Shown: positions 35,250 through 43,398, counted from the stretch's first letter. The stretch is 52,975 nt of DNA from an uncultured Lachnospiraceae bacterium (GCA_902797025.1 CADBRN010000071.1:1-52975); one strand, 5' to 3'. The notes: generated by a model not told the origin, from the sequence alone. Made by a program: numbers and translations.

Positions 35250-35312
35250 CAGGTGCTATACCAACCGATTGCGCGTTTTCTTAAACAAACCCGCCGGAAG
35301 ATATAGCACCTG
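35250..35312 (-). repeat. 11-bp perfect inverted repeat in the gap before the permease gene
   Basis: CAGGTGCTATA (35250-35260) and TATAGCACCTG (35302-35312) pair perfectly across a 41-base loop. It is the only sizeable hairpin inside the cobalamin operon, located between the small lipoprotein and the permease. The AATCTTTTC that follows is a poor U tract, so an RNA-processing or partial-termination element setting stoichiometry is possible. Confidence 0.55.
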
Positions 35313-35328
35313 ATCGAATCATTGAAAA

Positions 35329-35919
35329 TCAGCCGGCAGCTTGATCTTCTGCCGGTGTCGGATTAGATACCCGGACCTTATGGCTGTACCATTTTCCCTT
35401 GGTGCCCACAAGCGCCAGATCAAACTCCTGATCCAGGGCCGGAACCGGTACGTCGAATCCGTAAACCTCCTCCGTCGTTCCGTCGTCGTACTTCACGGTA
35501 TCGGTCGTAGGCTCGAGAAGCTTCGCGCCTTCCTTCTGCGCATCCTCCGCAGTGCCTTCGAACAGATTGACGATGTTTTCAGAAGCGAGACTGATATGGA
35601 TCGTCATCACTCCGTCCCTGACCGTTAGTTTTCCCTTTCCGTCCATCGCCTCATTGACGTGAAACATCTTGCTGTCCGTCGTAAAATCCGCGTCGTACGT
35701 GCCATCCGCCAGTTCCGCGGCATCTGCTGCCGACGATGAGGCTGCCGCGCCGGTGACATCCGCCGGTGCTGCGGCTTCTGTTACCGACGATGAGGCCGCC
35801 GCGCCGGAGCCGGAAACGGACGAACTTTCCGCTTTCGATCCGCAGGCCGCAACACCGAGACAAAGCCCTGCGGCAAGTGCCGCCGCGGCGAACCGTTTGA
35901 TCATTCTCTTTTGAATCAT
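35329..35919 (-). CDS. small lipoprotein with one KMF/KWYS beta domain
   Basis: A 196-residue lipoprotein: lipobox GVAAC (Cys26), a Ser/Ala-rich linker to about residue 70, then one domain of about 110 residues. The domain shares with the giant protein at 4487-8281 the ordered pattern SKMFHV, ISL, LFEGTAEDA, FDVPVP, FDLAL and GKWYSHKV. The size and the beta pattern with aromatic residues at both ends recall heme-binding NEAT domains, but I cannot prove homology. It lies between cbiK and the permease gene. The start at 35919 has GGAGGAG about 10 bases upstream. A role as a surface or membrane-proximal ligand relay is inference. Confidence 0.8.
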   Translation of the reverse strand: MIQKRMIKRFAAAALAAGLCLGVAACGSKAESSSVSGSGAAASSSVTEAAAPADVTGAAASSSAADAAELADGTYDADFTTDSKMFHVNEAMDGKGKLTVRDGVMTIHISLASENIVNLFEGTAEDAQKEGAKLLEPTTDTVKYDDGTTEEVYGFDVPVPALDQEFDLALVGTKGKWYSHKVRVSNPTPAEDQAAG

Positions 35920-35948
35920 TTTCGATATTCTCCTCCTGCGGCACACAT

Positions 35949-37187
35949 TCAGCCGTTGATCGCGGTGCCTGTGTGCGCGACGTAAATGCTCTGCACATCC
36001 GGAAGCTCTCCGAGACCTGCGATCTGGCAGTCCACGCTGTCAAAATTGCCGGATGCCGTAAACTGACTGTACCAGGATTCCGGATCATCTTTTCCCGCCA
36101 TGTCATTGTTCGCATGATCCCCTGCCACGACCATCAGCGGACGAAGCACCACTTTTTTATAACCGGCCTGTTTCACCTTGTCAATGACTGCGGTGCACGC
36201 GGTATCTTCCGGCTTGCCCTCGACCGTTCCGATGAAAACATTGGAATATCCGAGATTTTCCATCTGCGTCTGCATCTGATCGTACGTAATCGCAGCTTCA
36301 TGCGAGGTGCCGTGGCCCATAAACACGAAAGCGGTTCCGTCATTTGCCGCCGCATCAAGGGAATCATAGCCTGCCGTTTTATACGCAGCTGCTGTAATCG
36401 CCTCGGCAACTGCCTTCTTGTCATCATTGATCGCGCCTGCATCCTTTCCGACTTCGCCAAGAAGCGGCTCCGCGATCTTCACCGACTCGAACTTATCCTT
36501 ATATTTGTTTACCGCTTCGGTCAGCTCATCGTACTCAGCGCCGTGCATCAGATGGGTCGGCTGAACGACAAGATTCTTGACCCCGTTGTCCACTGCACGC
36601 TGAAGTGCCTGATCCATATTGTCGATCTTCTCACCGTCCCGCGCCTGAACGTGGTTGATGATAATCTGAGCGGTGAAAGCTCTCCGGACGGACCAGTCCG
36701 GGTATGCCGCCTGCAGCGCATTCTCGATGCCGCCGATATCCTTCACACGGCTGTCGTTGAACGAGGTGCCGAAACTGACAACCAGAAGCTCATTTTCACC
36801 GATATCATCGCCGTTTCGCGGATCATCCGCAGAAGCATCTCCGGTATCTCTCCCGAAATAATCCGGATCCGCATTTTCTCCGGAAACCAGTTCCTTCTGT
36901 GCGTCTGTCAGAGCATCCCACGCTTTTTTTGCTTCTTCACACTGTGCGTCCGTATTATCCGTCCTTTCCTGAACATAAATCGCATCGATCAGATCCGCCA
37001 CATGATCCGCTGCCGCCTGATCCGCACTGACTGCACCGGACGATGCCGAGACGCTTGATGTCGATTCCGGCACAGACTTTGATCCGGATACCGCTGAAGC
37101 GGAGCTGCCTGTCGCGCTGCTCCCGCATCCGGCGAGCATTCCTGCCAATACCACAGAACACAATAATACCGCTGCTGGTTTTCTCAT
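35949..37187 (-). CDS. cbiK: lipoprotein-anchored sirohydrochlorin cobaltochelatase
   Basis: The 412-residue product has a signal peptide ending in the lipobox MLAGC (Cys21), a Ser-rich linker, a short helical domain (about residues 55-100, with KKAWDALTDAQKELVSG), and then a CbiK chelatase domain from about residue 130 (ELLVVSFGTSFNDSR). Candidate metal-binding residues are the His of THLMHGAE and of VAGDHANND and a Glu in KIAEPLL, matching the His-Glu-His set of CbiK. Cytoplasmic CbiK is about 260 residues, so an N-terminal export module has been added. Exported CbiK is known in Desulfovibrio, where it also binds heme. It is the first gene after the riboswitch; the start at 37187 follows GGAGGAG by 8 bases. 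Confidence 0.92.
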   Translation of the reverse strand: MRKPAAVLLCSVVLAGMLAGCGSSATGSSASAVSGSKSVPESTSSVSASSGAVSADQAAADHVADLIDAIYVQERTDNTDAQCEEAKKAWDALTDAQKELVSGENADPDYFGRDTGDASADDPRNGDDIGENELLVVSFGTSFNDSRVKDIGGIENALQAAYPDWSVRRAFTAQIIINHVQARDGEKIDNMDQALQRAVDNGVKNLVVQPTHLMHGAEYDELTEAVNKYKDKFESVKIAEPLLGEVGKDAGAINDDKKAVAEAITAAAYKTAGYDSLDAAANDGTAFVFMGHGTSHEAAITYDQMQTQMENLGYSNVFIGTVEGKPEDTACTAVIDKVKQAGYKKVVLRPLMVVAGDHANNDMAGKDDPESWYSQFTASGNFDSVDCQIAGLGELPDVQSIYVAHTGTAING

Positions 37188-37264
37188 CTGTCTTTCTCCT
37201 CCTCTTACAAAACAGAAACGAAACACTCACGGGAAACCAGCAGGATAAAAATCGGATCACACCA

Positions 37265-37300
37265 CAAAAAGAAAAAGTCCGCCTCAAACAAGAGACAGAC
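37265..37300 (-). terminator. riboswitch-controlled terminator before cbiK
   Basis: On the minus strand GTCTGTCTC and GAGGCGGAC form a 9-bp stem (two G-U pairs) with loop TTGTTT, followed by TTTTTCTTTTTG. It lies between the aptamer and the cbiK ribosome binding site. Confidence 0.8.
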
Positions 37301-37378
37301 AGTAGTCGCGACCGATATCAAATCATCGTTTTCATACTGCCAGTTACTCGTGGCACGAGCAGATTTCTCTGCTCCGTA

Positions 37379-37544
37379 TACAGTCTGGCAGGTTTCCTGG
37401 CTTCCGGATTTTTTTCACACACTCCGCCTTCCCGCTTTCGCAGTGACTGATCTGGAGCATATTTCCGGTACACAGTGACGAGTTCGCACAGGATTCACAC
37501 CTGTTTCCCTATTATCCGGATAATAATCCGGCACCCGACTGTTT
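37379..37544 (-). promoter_or_regulatory. cobalamin riboswitch of the cobalamin operon
   Basis: Minus-strand reading gives GGGTGCCGG, GGTGTGAATCCTGTGC, GTCACTGTG, TGCGAAAGCGGGAAGG and the B12 box AAGCCAGGAAACCTGCC in canonical order. The closing stem pairs AAACAGTC with GACTGTAT. A hairpin with a GAAA loop (37357-37374) and an intrinsic terminator follow. It should switch off the operon when cobalamin is plentiful. Confidence 0.96.
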
Positions 37545-37560
37545 ATTAGATACGCGAATC

Positions 37561-37589
37561 AGTATAGCATAGCAGAAAAGCTCCGTCAA
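37561..37589 (-). promoter_or_regulatory. sigma-A promoter of the cobalamin operon
   Basis: TTGACG (37584-37589) and TATACT (37561-37566) are separated by 17 bases on the minus strand, with the start predicted near 37554, ten bases before the aptamer. The -35 overlaps the last codons of the GNAT gene. Confidence 0.85.
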
Positions 37590-37837
37590 TTCTTCTGAAG
37601 ATGCCGCTTCGCGTACGAACACCGGGGAATGATCCGGATCCCGCTGCTGTCCGCACGGCGGACAACCTCATCCACAAGCTTTGCCGCAATTCCCATTCCC
37701 CCCAGGCTCGGCGCCACATACGTATGCGTGATAATCCACGCACCGCCGGATGGGGAAAATACACACTCTCCTACTTCAGTCCCATTGTCGTAGGCTGCTG
37801 CCCGATTCTTTTCCTGTTCAAATCGAATATGAATCAT
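37586..37837 (-). CDS. small GNAT-fold N-acetyltransferase (YjdJ/YidJ type)
   Basis: An 83-residue protein of the short acetyltransferase group (Acetyltransf_CG-like): FSPSGGAWIITHTYVAP is the core strand, GGMGIAAKLVDEVVR the acetyl-CoA-binding loop and helix, and IIPRCSYAKRHLQKN the C-terminal strand with a conserved Cys. Substrate is unknown. GAGGA precedes the ATG by about 9 bases. Upstream lies a copy of the Crp/Fnr-type palindrome at 37947-37960, so it may belong to the same regulon as asrABC. Confidence 0.85.
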   Translation of the reverse strand: MIHIRFEQEKNRAAAYDNGTEVGECVFSPSGGAWIITHTYVAPSLGGMGIAAKLVDEVVRRADSSGIRIIPRCSYAKRHLQKN

Positions 37838-37946
37838 CGCGGATTTCCTCGCTTTCCTCTTTCGTATTTAGCGCTTCCCGTTTCATCTTGATCAGTCAGG
37901 GGTTTGTATCTGTTCTTTACAGTACGACGCCTGTGGACGATTGTAT

Positions 37947-37960
37947 GTTGTACAGACAAC
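37947..37960. promoter_or_regulatory. second Crp/Fnr-type operator
   Basis: GTTGTCTGTACAAC differs by one base from the operator at 11696-11709, and the following ATACA is also shared. A candidate -10, TACTGT (37919-37924), ends 35 bases after its centre on the minus strand, again giving -41.5. The downstream gene is the GNAT protein. Confidence 0.55.
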
Positions 37961-37995
37961 CGGCTTCAACATTGTTTCTGTTCCCCCGTTACAGA

Positions 37996-38032
37996 AAAAT
38001 TTCCTCCGGTGCTTGCGCCCGGAGGAAATTTT
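37996..38032 (-). terminator. strong intrinsic terminator of the desulfoferrodoxin gene
   Basis: A perfect 14-bp stem (AAAATTTCCTCCGG with CCGGAGGAAATTTT; arms 37996-38009 and 38019-38032) has a 9-base loop. A-rich and T-rich flanks make it suitable in both directions. It ends 9 bases after the stop of the gene at 38041. Confidence 0.88.
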
Positions 38033-38040
38033 GTTCCTGA

Positions 38041-38418
38041 TCAGAGATCCGCCTTCCACAGACCATGCAGATTGCAGTAAGCGTATGCCGCAACCGGCTT
38101 CTCGCCGTCCGCCGTAACGAATACCGCTTCCGGTGCCTCGCCCGGCTTCAGATCCTTCTTCTGGAATCCGTTCTCCGTTTCAAGAATAATGAATTCGATA
38201 TAATGCTCCTCCAGCATCGGATGAGCTGCCGAGCCGACCTTTACCTTGACTGTGTTTCCGGAAACCTCTGCAACCGGTACATGTTTCTCCTGCGCCGCAT
38301 CGGTCGTGTTCGGCGTCAGTTCTTTCATTGTCTCGCCGCAGCACTTCGGCGTACAGGCGGTTTTTTCACCGAGAAACGTAATAAAATTGCCACATCCTTC
38401 ACAACGGTAGAAAAGCAT
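38041..38418 (-). CDS. dfx: desulfoferrodoxin / superoxide reductase
   Basis: A 125-residue class I (2Fe) enzyme. The N-terminal desulforedoxin-like domain has CEGCGN and PKCCGE as the four-cysteine iron site. The catalytic domain shows the His ligands in EKHVPV, AAHPMLEEHYIEF and CNLHGLW, with the Cys of YAYCNLHG completing the His4Cys centre. It reduces superoxide to hydrogen peroxide in anaerobes without making oxygen. AAGGAGGG lies 6-7 bases before the ATG. It is a single-gene transcript with its own promoter and terminator. Confidence 0.95.
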   Translation of the reverse strand: MLFYRCEGCGNFITFLGEKTACTPKCCGETMKELTPNTTDAAQEKHVPVAEVSGNTVKVKVGSAAHPMLEEHYIEFIILETENGFQKKDLKPGEAPEAVFVTADGEKPVAAYAYCNLHGLWKADL

Positions 38419-38450
38419 AACTAACCCTCCTTAGAAATAATGATGGACTC

Positions 38451-38479
38451 ATTATAACAGACCCGGAGATTCTTGTCCT
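38451..38479 (-). promoter_or_regulatory. promoter of the desulfoferrodoxin gene
   Basis: A perfect TATAAT (38451-38456) lies 17 bases from AGGACA (38474-38479) on the minus strand. The predicted start gives a leader of about 27 bases. Confidence 0.65.
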
Positions 38480-38507
38480 CACAATATTTGATTTTCTCCC
38501 GCATTTT

Positions 38508-39842
38508 CTAATATTTATACTTTGGCTGCATCTTTTTCATGAAAAACGTGGTCAAAATGGCTGCCATGACCTCCGAGATCACCAACGCAGACCAGATTCC
38601 CCGTATTCCGAATACAAGGGGCAGAATCATCACCGCAGCCGCTTCGAATACAAGAGTCCGGAGGAAAGCGATCAGTGCCGACACGAAGCCGTTCCCAAGG
38701 GCGGTAAAAAATCCCGAGCCGTATATACCAAATCCCATAAAGAGAAACGATAAGGCAAATACACGGAAGCCGGAAATCGTCAGTTTCTCAAGCCCCGTAT
38801 CGTATCCCACGAACAACTCCGAGAGCGGCACTGCCAGCAGTTCCGCCGCGATCGTCATGCCGATGCCGAAGACTGCGATCATCCACAGACTTTTTTTTCG
38901 CAGATTCTTCAGTTCGCCGCTGTTTTCCGCACCGTAGTGATATCCGACCAGCGGCGCGGTTCCGATCGAATATCCGATAAACGCCGCCGAAAAAACCAGA
39001 CTGACGTACATCATCACGCCGTACGCCGCGATACCGTTTTCTCCGGCGTATTTGAGCAGCTGGAAATTATACAGCATACTCACAATGCACATGGATACAT
39101 TATTCATAAACTCAGAGGATCCGTTTGCGGCAGCTTTCAGAAGGACGCGCCCCTCAACCCGGGTTTTTCCAAGTTTCAGAATACTGCTGTTTCTGCGCGC
39201 AAAATAGATCAGAGGAACCGTTCCTCCGACGATTTCACTCATGGCTGTCGCAACGGCGGCACCGGCAAGTTTATATGGTCCCGGCAGATTGATGACAAGG
39301 ATCGCATCCATCACCATGTTCGTGACGCCTGACAGAATTGAAACCGCAAGACCAAGCCTTGGTTTTTCCGCTGTCACAAAGAAGTTGTGGAACAAAAGCT
39401 GCAGCGTAAAAAAAGGGAGCGACATCAGATTGATCCGTCCGTAAATAATACAGTGATGCAGCAGCTCTCCTTCCGCACCGAGAAGCCGGGCGATCGGGCG
39501 GATAAAAATCATTCCGATAACCGAGAGTGCGGCTCCGGACAGGAATGTAAAATACACGAACAGGGAAAAATAGCGATTCGCATCACCAGGTCTTCCCTCA
39601 CCGAAAGCCGCCGCCACGATCGCCGATCCGCCCGTTCCGAACATAAAACCGATCGTCGCCATGATCAGCAGAACGGGCATGATCAGATTGACCGCCGCAA
39701 ACGGAGTCTTTCCCGCATAATTGGAAACAAAAAATCCATCCACGACGCCGTAGATGGATGTAAAAATCATCGTCGCGATAGAAGGAAGCGCGAAGCGCAT
39801 CAGCCTGCCATATGAGAAATGATCCGACAAATGAATCGTCAT
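38508..39842 (-). CDS. MATE-family multidrug efflux transporter
   Basis: A membrane protein of about 444 residues with 12 predicted helices. The N-terminal FALPSIATMIFTSIYGVVDGFFVSN-type stretch (GVVDGFFVSNYAG) and the equivalent in the second half (IGYSIGTAPLVGYHYGAEN) are typical of MATE proteins of the MepA/NorM kind. It exports drugs or cationic compounds using Na+ or H+. The start is uncertain: ATG at 39842 has AAAGGAG 18 bases upstream, and ATG at 39887 has no recognisable site. The neighbouring 5' gene is a decayed acyltransferase on the same strand. Confidence 0.9.
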   Translation of the reverse strand: MTIHLSDHFSYGRLMRFALPSIATMIFTSIYGVVDGFFVSNYAGKTPFAAVNLIMPVLLIMATIGFMFGTGGSAIVAAAFGEGRPGDANRYFSLFVYFTFLSGAALSVIGMIFIRPIARLLGAEGELLHHCIIYGRINLMSLPFFTLQLLFHNFFVTAEKPRLGLAVSILSGVTNMVMDAILVINLPGPYKLAGAAVATAMSEIVGGTVPLIYFARRNSSILKLGKTRVEGRVLLKAAANGSSEFMNNVSMCIVSMLYNFQLLKYAGENGIAAYGVMMYVSLVFSAAFIGYSIGTAPLVGYHYGAENSGELKNLRKKSLWMIAVFGIGMTIAAELLAVPLSELFVGYDTGLEKLTISGFRVFALSFLFMGFGIYGSGFFTALGNGFVSALIAFLRTLVFEAAAVMILPLVFGIRGIWSALVISEVMAAILTTFFMKKMQPKYKY

Positions 39843-39896
39843 GATAAATCGGTTAGAAGTCTCCTTTCGTCTTGTCCTGTTTCCCATCGTACCAGA

Positions 39897-40750
39897 TTAA
39901 ACCGGATTGTCCAGTTGCTTTTTCCCACTCCCTTGAAAATGAGAAAACGGCTTCTGTATCTGTTTCACGACGGCAGCAAAGAAAACACTCAATCCGGCAG
40001 CAATCACAAGAAGCACCGGTCTCCGAAAGTATGTGGAAAATTCCGCAAGCACCAGATCGATCACGACGTGCTGTACAAGAAAAATCTGATAAGTCAGGCC
40101 GGCGATACGCCCGTTGAGTACGCGAAAGAAATCGGCCCGTTCCACCAGTGTCCCGATATGATACAGAATAATGACCAGCGAAAAACCTGCCAGGTGTGCG
40201 GCAACTCCCACATCCTGGATCGGTGCAAACGAAAACGCGAGAAACAGAAACGTCAGCACAGATACTGTCAGAGCAACCCGGCTCCGGATAAATTTCATCA
40301 TCTCCATGCCAAAAATAAAACTGATCAGACACGAAGCGATCGTGCGGAATGCTTCCATCCCGCTCAGGGAATGATCGATCGTAAACAGATACAGAAATAG
40401 TGCGGCGGTGAAAACATAAGGGAATAACCGCTTACACCGAAGAAGAAGCGGATAGATGAGATACAGAATGATCAGCGCGCCGGTGAACCATTCCCCCAGG
40501 ATATAAAAATCCGGAATCCGGTATGCCAGATAGCCGTCCATTCCGATCAAGGTAAGGATCAATCTCCAGGCAGGAATCCCCTTGAACAGCAATGTGCGTG
40601 AACGAATCGTGAAAATCAGATAAAATATTCCGTACGCGATATAGAAAGAGGGAAAGATCGCGAGCCAGCGCTTTTTGTAAAATTCCTTCAAATCACACAG
40701 ATAAAATCAAATTCGTAGATATAGCCGGATTTCTGTTTTTGATCAGTCAT
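39897..40750 (-). pseudogene. acyltransferase-3 family gene with internal deletion and frameshift
   Basis: The longest frame (TTG at 40691 to 39897, 264 residues) begins at KKRWLAIFPSFY, which in acyltransferase-3 membrane proteins normally follows some 60-70 residues. The missing N-terminus is found just upstream in another frame: ATG at 40750 encodes MTDQKQKSGYIYEFDFICVI, then TGA. YEFDFIRVI-like sequence is a typical beginning of this family. The two pieces are joined by a deletion that removed the first helix and the conserved catalytic His region and shifted the frame. About eight helices remain. The fossil ATG overlaps the cbiO stop (ATGA), so the gene was once translated with the cobalt transporter operon. 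Loss of function is inferred; a truncated product could still be made. Confidence 0.7.
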
Positions 40751-41454
40751 AATACTCTCTGCCGCGCTTCCGCATCATCCTTCTCGATCCGATGATGCTT
40801 ATTCAAATAAAGAAAATGATCCGCCAGTGCGGATGCACTGTTCCGATGATGATCCGCAAACAGAATCAGCCGTTCCGGGGACTTGAGCTTCTCCAGAAAC
40901 TCCAGCAGCCACGCCTGCATATCCTCATCCAGATTATTATACGGTTCGTCAAGAATCAATACTTCCGGTTCCGTCACAAGGATCGCGGCGAGCGCAGTCC
41001 GCTTCTTCTCTCCGCCGGAGATATGAAACGGCGCTTTCTTCCGGATTCGGGTGAGGTTGAAGAGTTCCAGATATTCATCGGTCTTATCCCGGATCTCTGC
41101 ATCAGAAAAGCCAAGCTGTTCTATGCCGAACGCGATCTCTTCCTCAACCGAACTGCAAAAAAGCTGCGTGTCACTGTCCTGAAACAAATAGCCGACCCGG
41201 CGGTGAAAATTCCAGGAAAATTCATTCCGTTTCATTTTTTTCGCCGTGATCTCCTCTCCGCCGCAGCGATACGTCCCGGCGGTCGGAAACTCCAGCCCCG
41301 CAAGGATCCGGAAAAGCGTCGTCTTCCCGCATCCGTTCGGGCCGCTGACGCACCAGCAGCTTCCCGTATCCATCGATGCGCTGATTTCACAGAGCGAATC
41401 CTCCTGCTCATCCCTGTAACGGAAGCTGACTCGATTCAATTCAATCATGGACAT
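40747..41454 (-). CDS. cbiO: cobalt ECF transporter ATPase
   Basis: Energy-coupling ATPase of the CbiMQO cobalt importer. Walker A is SGPNGCGKTTL, the Q-loop LFQDSDTQLF is typical of ECF ATPases, the signature is ISGGEKKRTALA, Walker B VLILDEPYNNLD, and FADHHRN carries the H-loop. From the ATG at 41454 (GAGGA 7 bases upstream) the protein is 235 residues. An ATG at 41544 that overlaps the cbiQ stop would add 30 residues without family similarity. Follows cbiQ. Confidence 0.93.
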   Translation of the reverse strand: MSMIELNRVSFRYRDEQEDSLCEISASMDTGSCWCVSGPNGCGKTTLFRILAGLEFPTAGTYRCGGEEITAKKMKRNEFSWNFHRRVGYLFQDSDTQLFCSSVEEEIAFGIEQLGFSDAEIRDKTDEYLELFNLTRIRKKAPFHISGGEKKRTALAAILVTEPEVLILDEPYNNLDEDMQAWLLEFLEKLKSPERLILFADHHRNSASALADHFLYLNKHHRIEKDDAEARQRVL

Positions 41455-41540
41455 AAATACTTCCTCATATCTGCTCCCCTCCTCCGCGGTTTTATCTGAC
41501 GCCGCAGACCGGGCGATGTCTGCTCCGATCCACGCGTCGG

Positions 41541-42290
41541 TCAAACCGCAAAAAAGAAACCAAGCAGCACCGGAAAGAGACCTGCGTATAAAATATTCGC
41601 AATCTTTCCGCGGCCGGTCAGATCTTTAAAGCGGCGGCGACGCAGCGGGCTGACACGGTACGTCCCCCGAAATCCGCGGCAGACCATCGCCTCATACTGA
41701 GAGGAAGTCATTTCATTTGACTTCAAAACCACAGTTCCCATGATTCCTCCCGCCCCGGATTTTCTCCAGTTCGTTTTTCTGAATGTCCGGATGCGGACCG
41801 CCTCGGAAAGTTTCGTACAGAATCGTCCGAGAATCACAAGATACCTCACGGCGCCGTCGAGTGTATAGACGAAAACATCCGGAAGATGGAGCGCTGAAAA
41901 GGAACCGGTCAGGTCTTTCCATGAGACGCTTTCATTCAGAAGCACAAGGACCAGAACCGACTCAAAAACCTTCAGGGTCACCGTTCCAAAAGCCGACGGA
42001 TATCCCGTCACAGCCGCAGGTATCATAATCAGCATCGTGAAAAGCGATGCGATCATCGGCCGCAGCAGGACTTCCGAGATCCGGTCGCCGGGCAAAAGCG
42101 CCGTCCGCACAAGTTCGACCGCAATTACCGTGACCGGAAAAACCGCGTTTTTCGAAATTGCACACAATAAAATGCAGAGGACGGCGAGTGCCAGACGCTG
42201 AACCGGAAAAATATAAAATGTTCCGCTCCCCGCAGCCACGCTGTCTGACTGCAGAAGATTGCCGAGTGCTCGAATGAACTTCGGATCCAT
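41541..42290 (-). CDS. cbiQ: cobalt ECF transporter transmembrane coupling protein
   Basis: A 249-residue CbiQ/EcfT-type protein with about five helices. The conserved coupling-helix motifs end in Ala-Arg-Gly-like sequence, here SQYEAMVCRGFRGTY, preceded by AVRIRTFRKTNW. It links the substrate-capturing CbiM to the CbiO ATPases. It begins 39 bases after cbiM and its stop overlaps the longest possible cbiO start. Length is typical. Confidence 0.92.
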   Translation of the reverse strand: MDPKFIRALGNLLQSDSVAAGSGTFYIFPVQRLALAVLCILLCAISKNAVFPVTVIAVELVRTALLPGDRISEVLLRPMIASLFTMLIMIPAAVTGYPSAFGTVTLKVFESVLVLVLLNESVSWKDLTGSFSALHLPDVFVYTLDGAVRYLVILGRFCTKLSEAVRIRTFRKTNWRKSGAGGIMGTVVLKSNEMTSSQYEAMVCRGFRGTYRVSPLRRRRFKDLTGRGKIANILYAGLFPVLLGFFFAV

Positions 42291-42329
42291 TAATGAAATG
42301 CTCTCTTCCCTTCACAAGAAATTACCGCG

Positions 42330-43352
42330 TTATCGCGCAGTCTTTTGGCTGAATAATTTGAACAAAATGACCAGGACCGCCGCGCCGATGACAGCAGACA
42401 GCACGTATCCGAACCACGGCGGCAGTGACCCGACCGAGTAATCCGGAAACAGCGCGGACCAGTCGAATCCCTTCGCCATACCCGCCGGTGTAAATCCGGC
42501 GGCAGACGCTACCTCTTCTGTACTCCATTCACCCCAGGCAGTTCCTTCAGCGAGCAGACCAACGGGCGTAAAGATAATCAGAACCGCAATCAGCACACCC
42601 AGTTTCCGGCCTCCCGACGCGGAATCCTTTCGGACACCCCGGAGTGGACTCCCGGCGGAAGCCGTCCGCACACTTCTCCCGGAATCGACAGTGAAATCCG
42701 CCGCGCCCACCCGGTCACAAAACGCGAGAATCAGCACGGTGAATACCACTTCGGCGATCCCGAAGATCGTCAGGTGACCTCCCATCATCGCCGGGATCGA
42801 TACCGATAAGCCGTACGGACAGTACAGCGGTATCCCCGCAGCGTTCCGGAAAAGCATCGGCTGAATGCCAAACTCAATCGCCGCACAAAGCGCCGCGGCA
42901 TTGATCCCGACATAAGAAGCGACCCCCGCAGCGATGATCCGCCGTTTTTCAGTCACGGCTCTGCGCGTCAGAAGACGGTACAGCGCGCAGCCGATGAACG
43001 GAAGAACCAGTGCCATATTAAAACAATTCGCGCCAAATGCAAGGATTCCCCCGTCTCCGAACAGAAGCGCCTGAAGAAGAAGCGCCGTAGAGATCGAGAT
43101 ACACGCCGCGTACGGGCCAAGAAGAATTGCGGCAAGCGTGCCTCCTACGGCATGGCCGGTCGTTCCTCCCGGAAGCGGTACATTGAACATCATCCCGATA
43201 AACGAGAGCGCGGCTGCAGCTCCCATCATCGCGACTTTTTCCTTTGGAAGCTCTTTTCTTATTTTATGGATGGAAACGGCCCAGGCCGGCACCATCACGG
43301 CGGTTAAAACCGCGCAGGTCTGCGGACTCAGATAATTGTCCGGTATATGCAT
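42330..43352 (-). CDS. cbiM: cobalt transporter CbiM with C-terminal PDGLE (CbiN-like) domain
   Basis: A 340-residue membrane protein. The mature N-terminus MHIPDNYLSPQTC supplies the metal-coordinating Met1-His2 seen in CbiM/NikM. GGTTGHAVGGTLAAILLGP is the conserved core. The last ~110 residues contain an extracytoplasmic segment (WGEWSTEEV, GFDWSALFPDYSV) and a final helix, as in the PDGLE/CbiN partner that is usually a separate gene. The start at 43352 follows GGGAGG by 7 bases; the longer frame reads through the leader terminator and is rejected. Cobalt rather than nickel is preferred from the genomic context. Confidence 0.94.
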   Translation of the reverse strand: MHIPDNYLSPQTCAVLTAVMVPAWAVSIHKIRKELPKEKVAMMGAAAALSFIGMMFNVPLPGGTTGHAVGGTLAAILLGPYAACISISTALLLQALLFGDGGILAFGANCFNMALVLPFIGCALYRLLTRRAVTEKRRIIAAGVASYVGINAAALCAAIEFGIQPMLFRNAAGIPLYCPYGLSVSIPAMMGGHLTIFGIAEVVFTVLILAFCDRVGAADFTVDSGRSVRTASAGSPLRGVRKDSASGGRKLGVLIAVLIIFTPVGLLAEGTAWGEWSTEEVASAAGFTPAGMAKGFDWSALFPDYSVGSLPPWFGYVLSAVIGAAVLVILFKLFSQKTAR

Positions 43353-43367
43353 CTGTTTTCCTCCCGT

Positions 43368-43398
43368 AAAAAAAGTATGCACCCCAGAGCGTGCATAC
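43368..43398 (-). terminator. attenuator terminator in the cbiM leader
   Basis: GTATGCAC (43375-43382) and GTGCATAC (43391-43398) form a perfect 8-bp stem followed on the minus strand by seven T residues. It ends 15 bases before the cbiM start codon and lies downstream of a predicted promoter, so it must be regulated for cbiM to be expressed. Confidence 0.85.
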
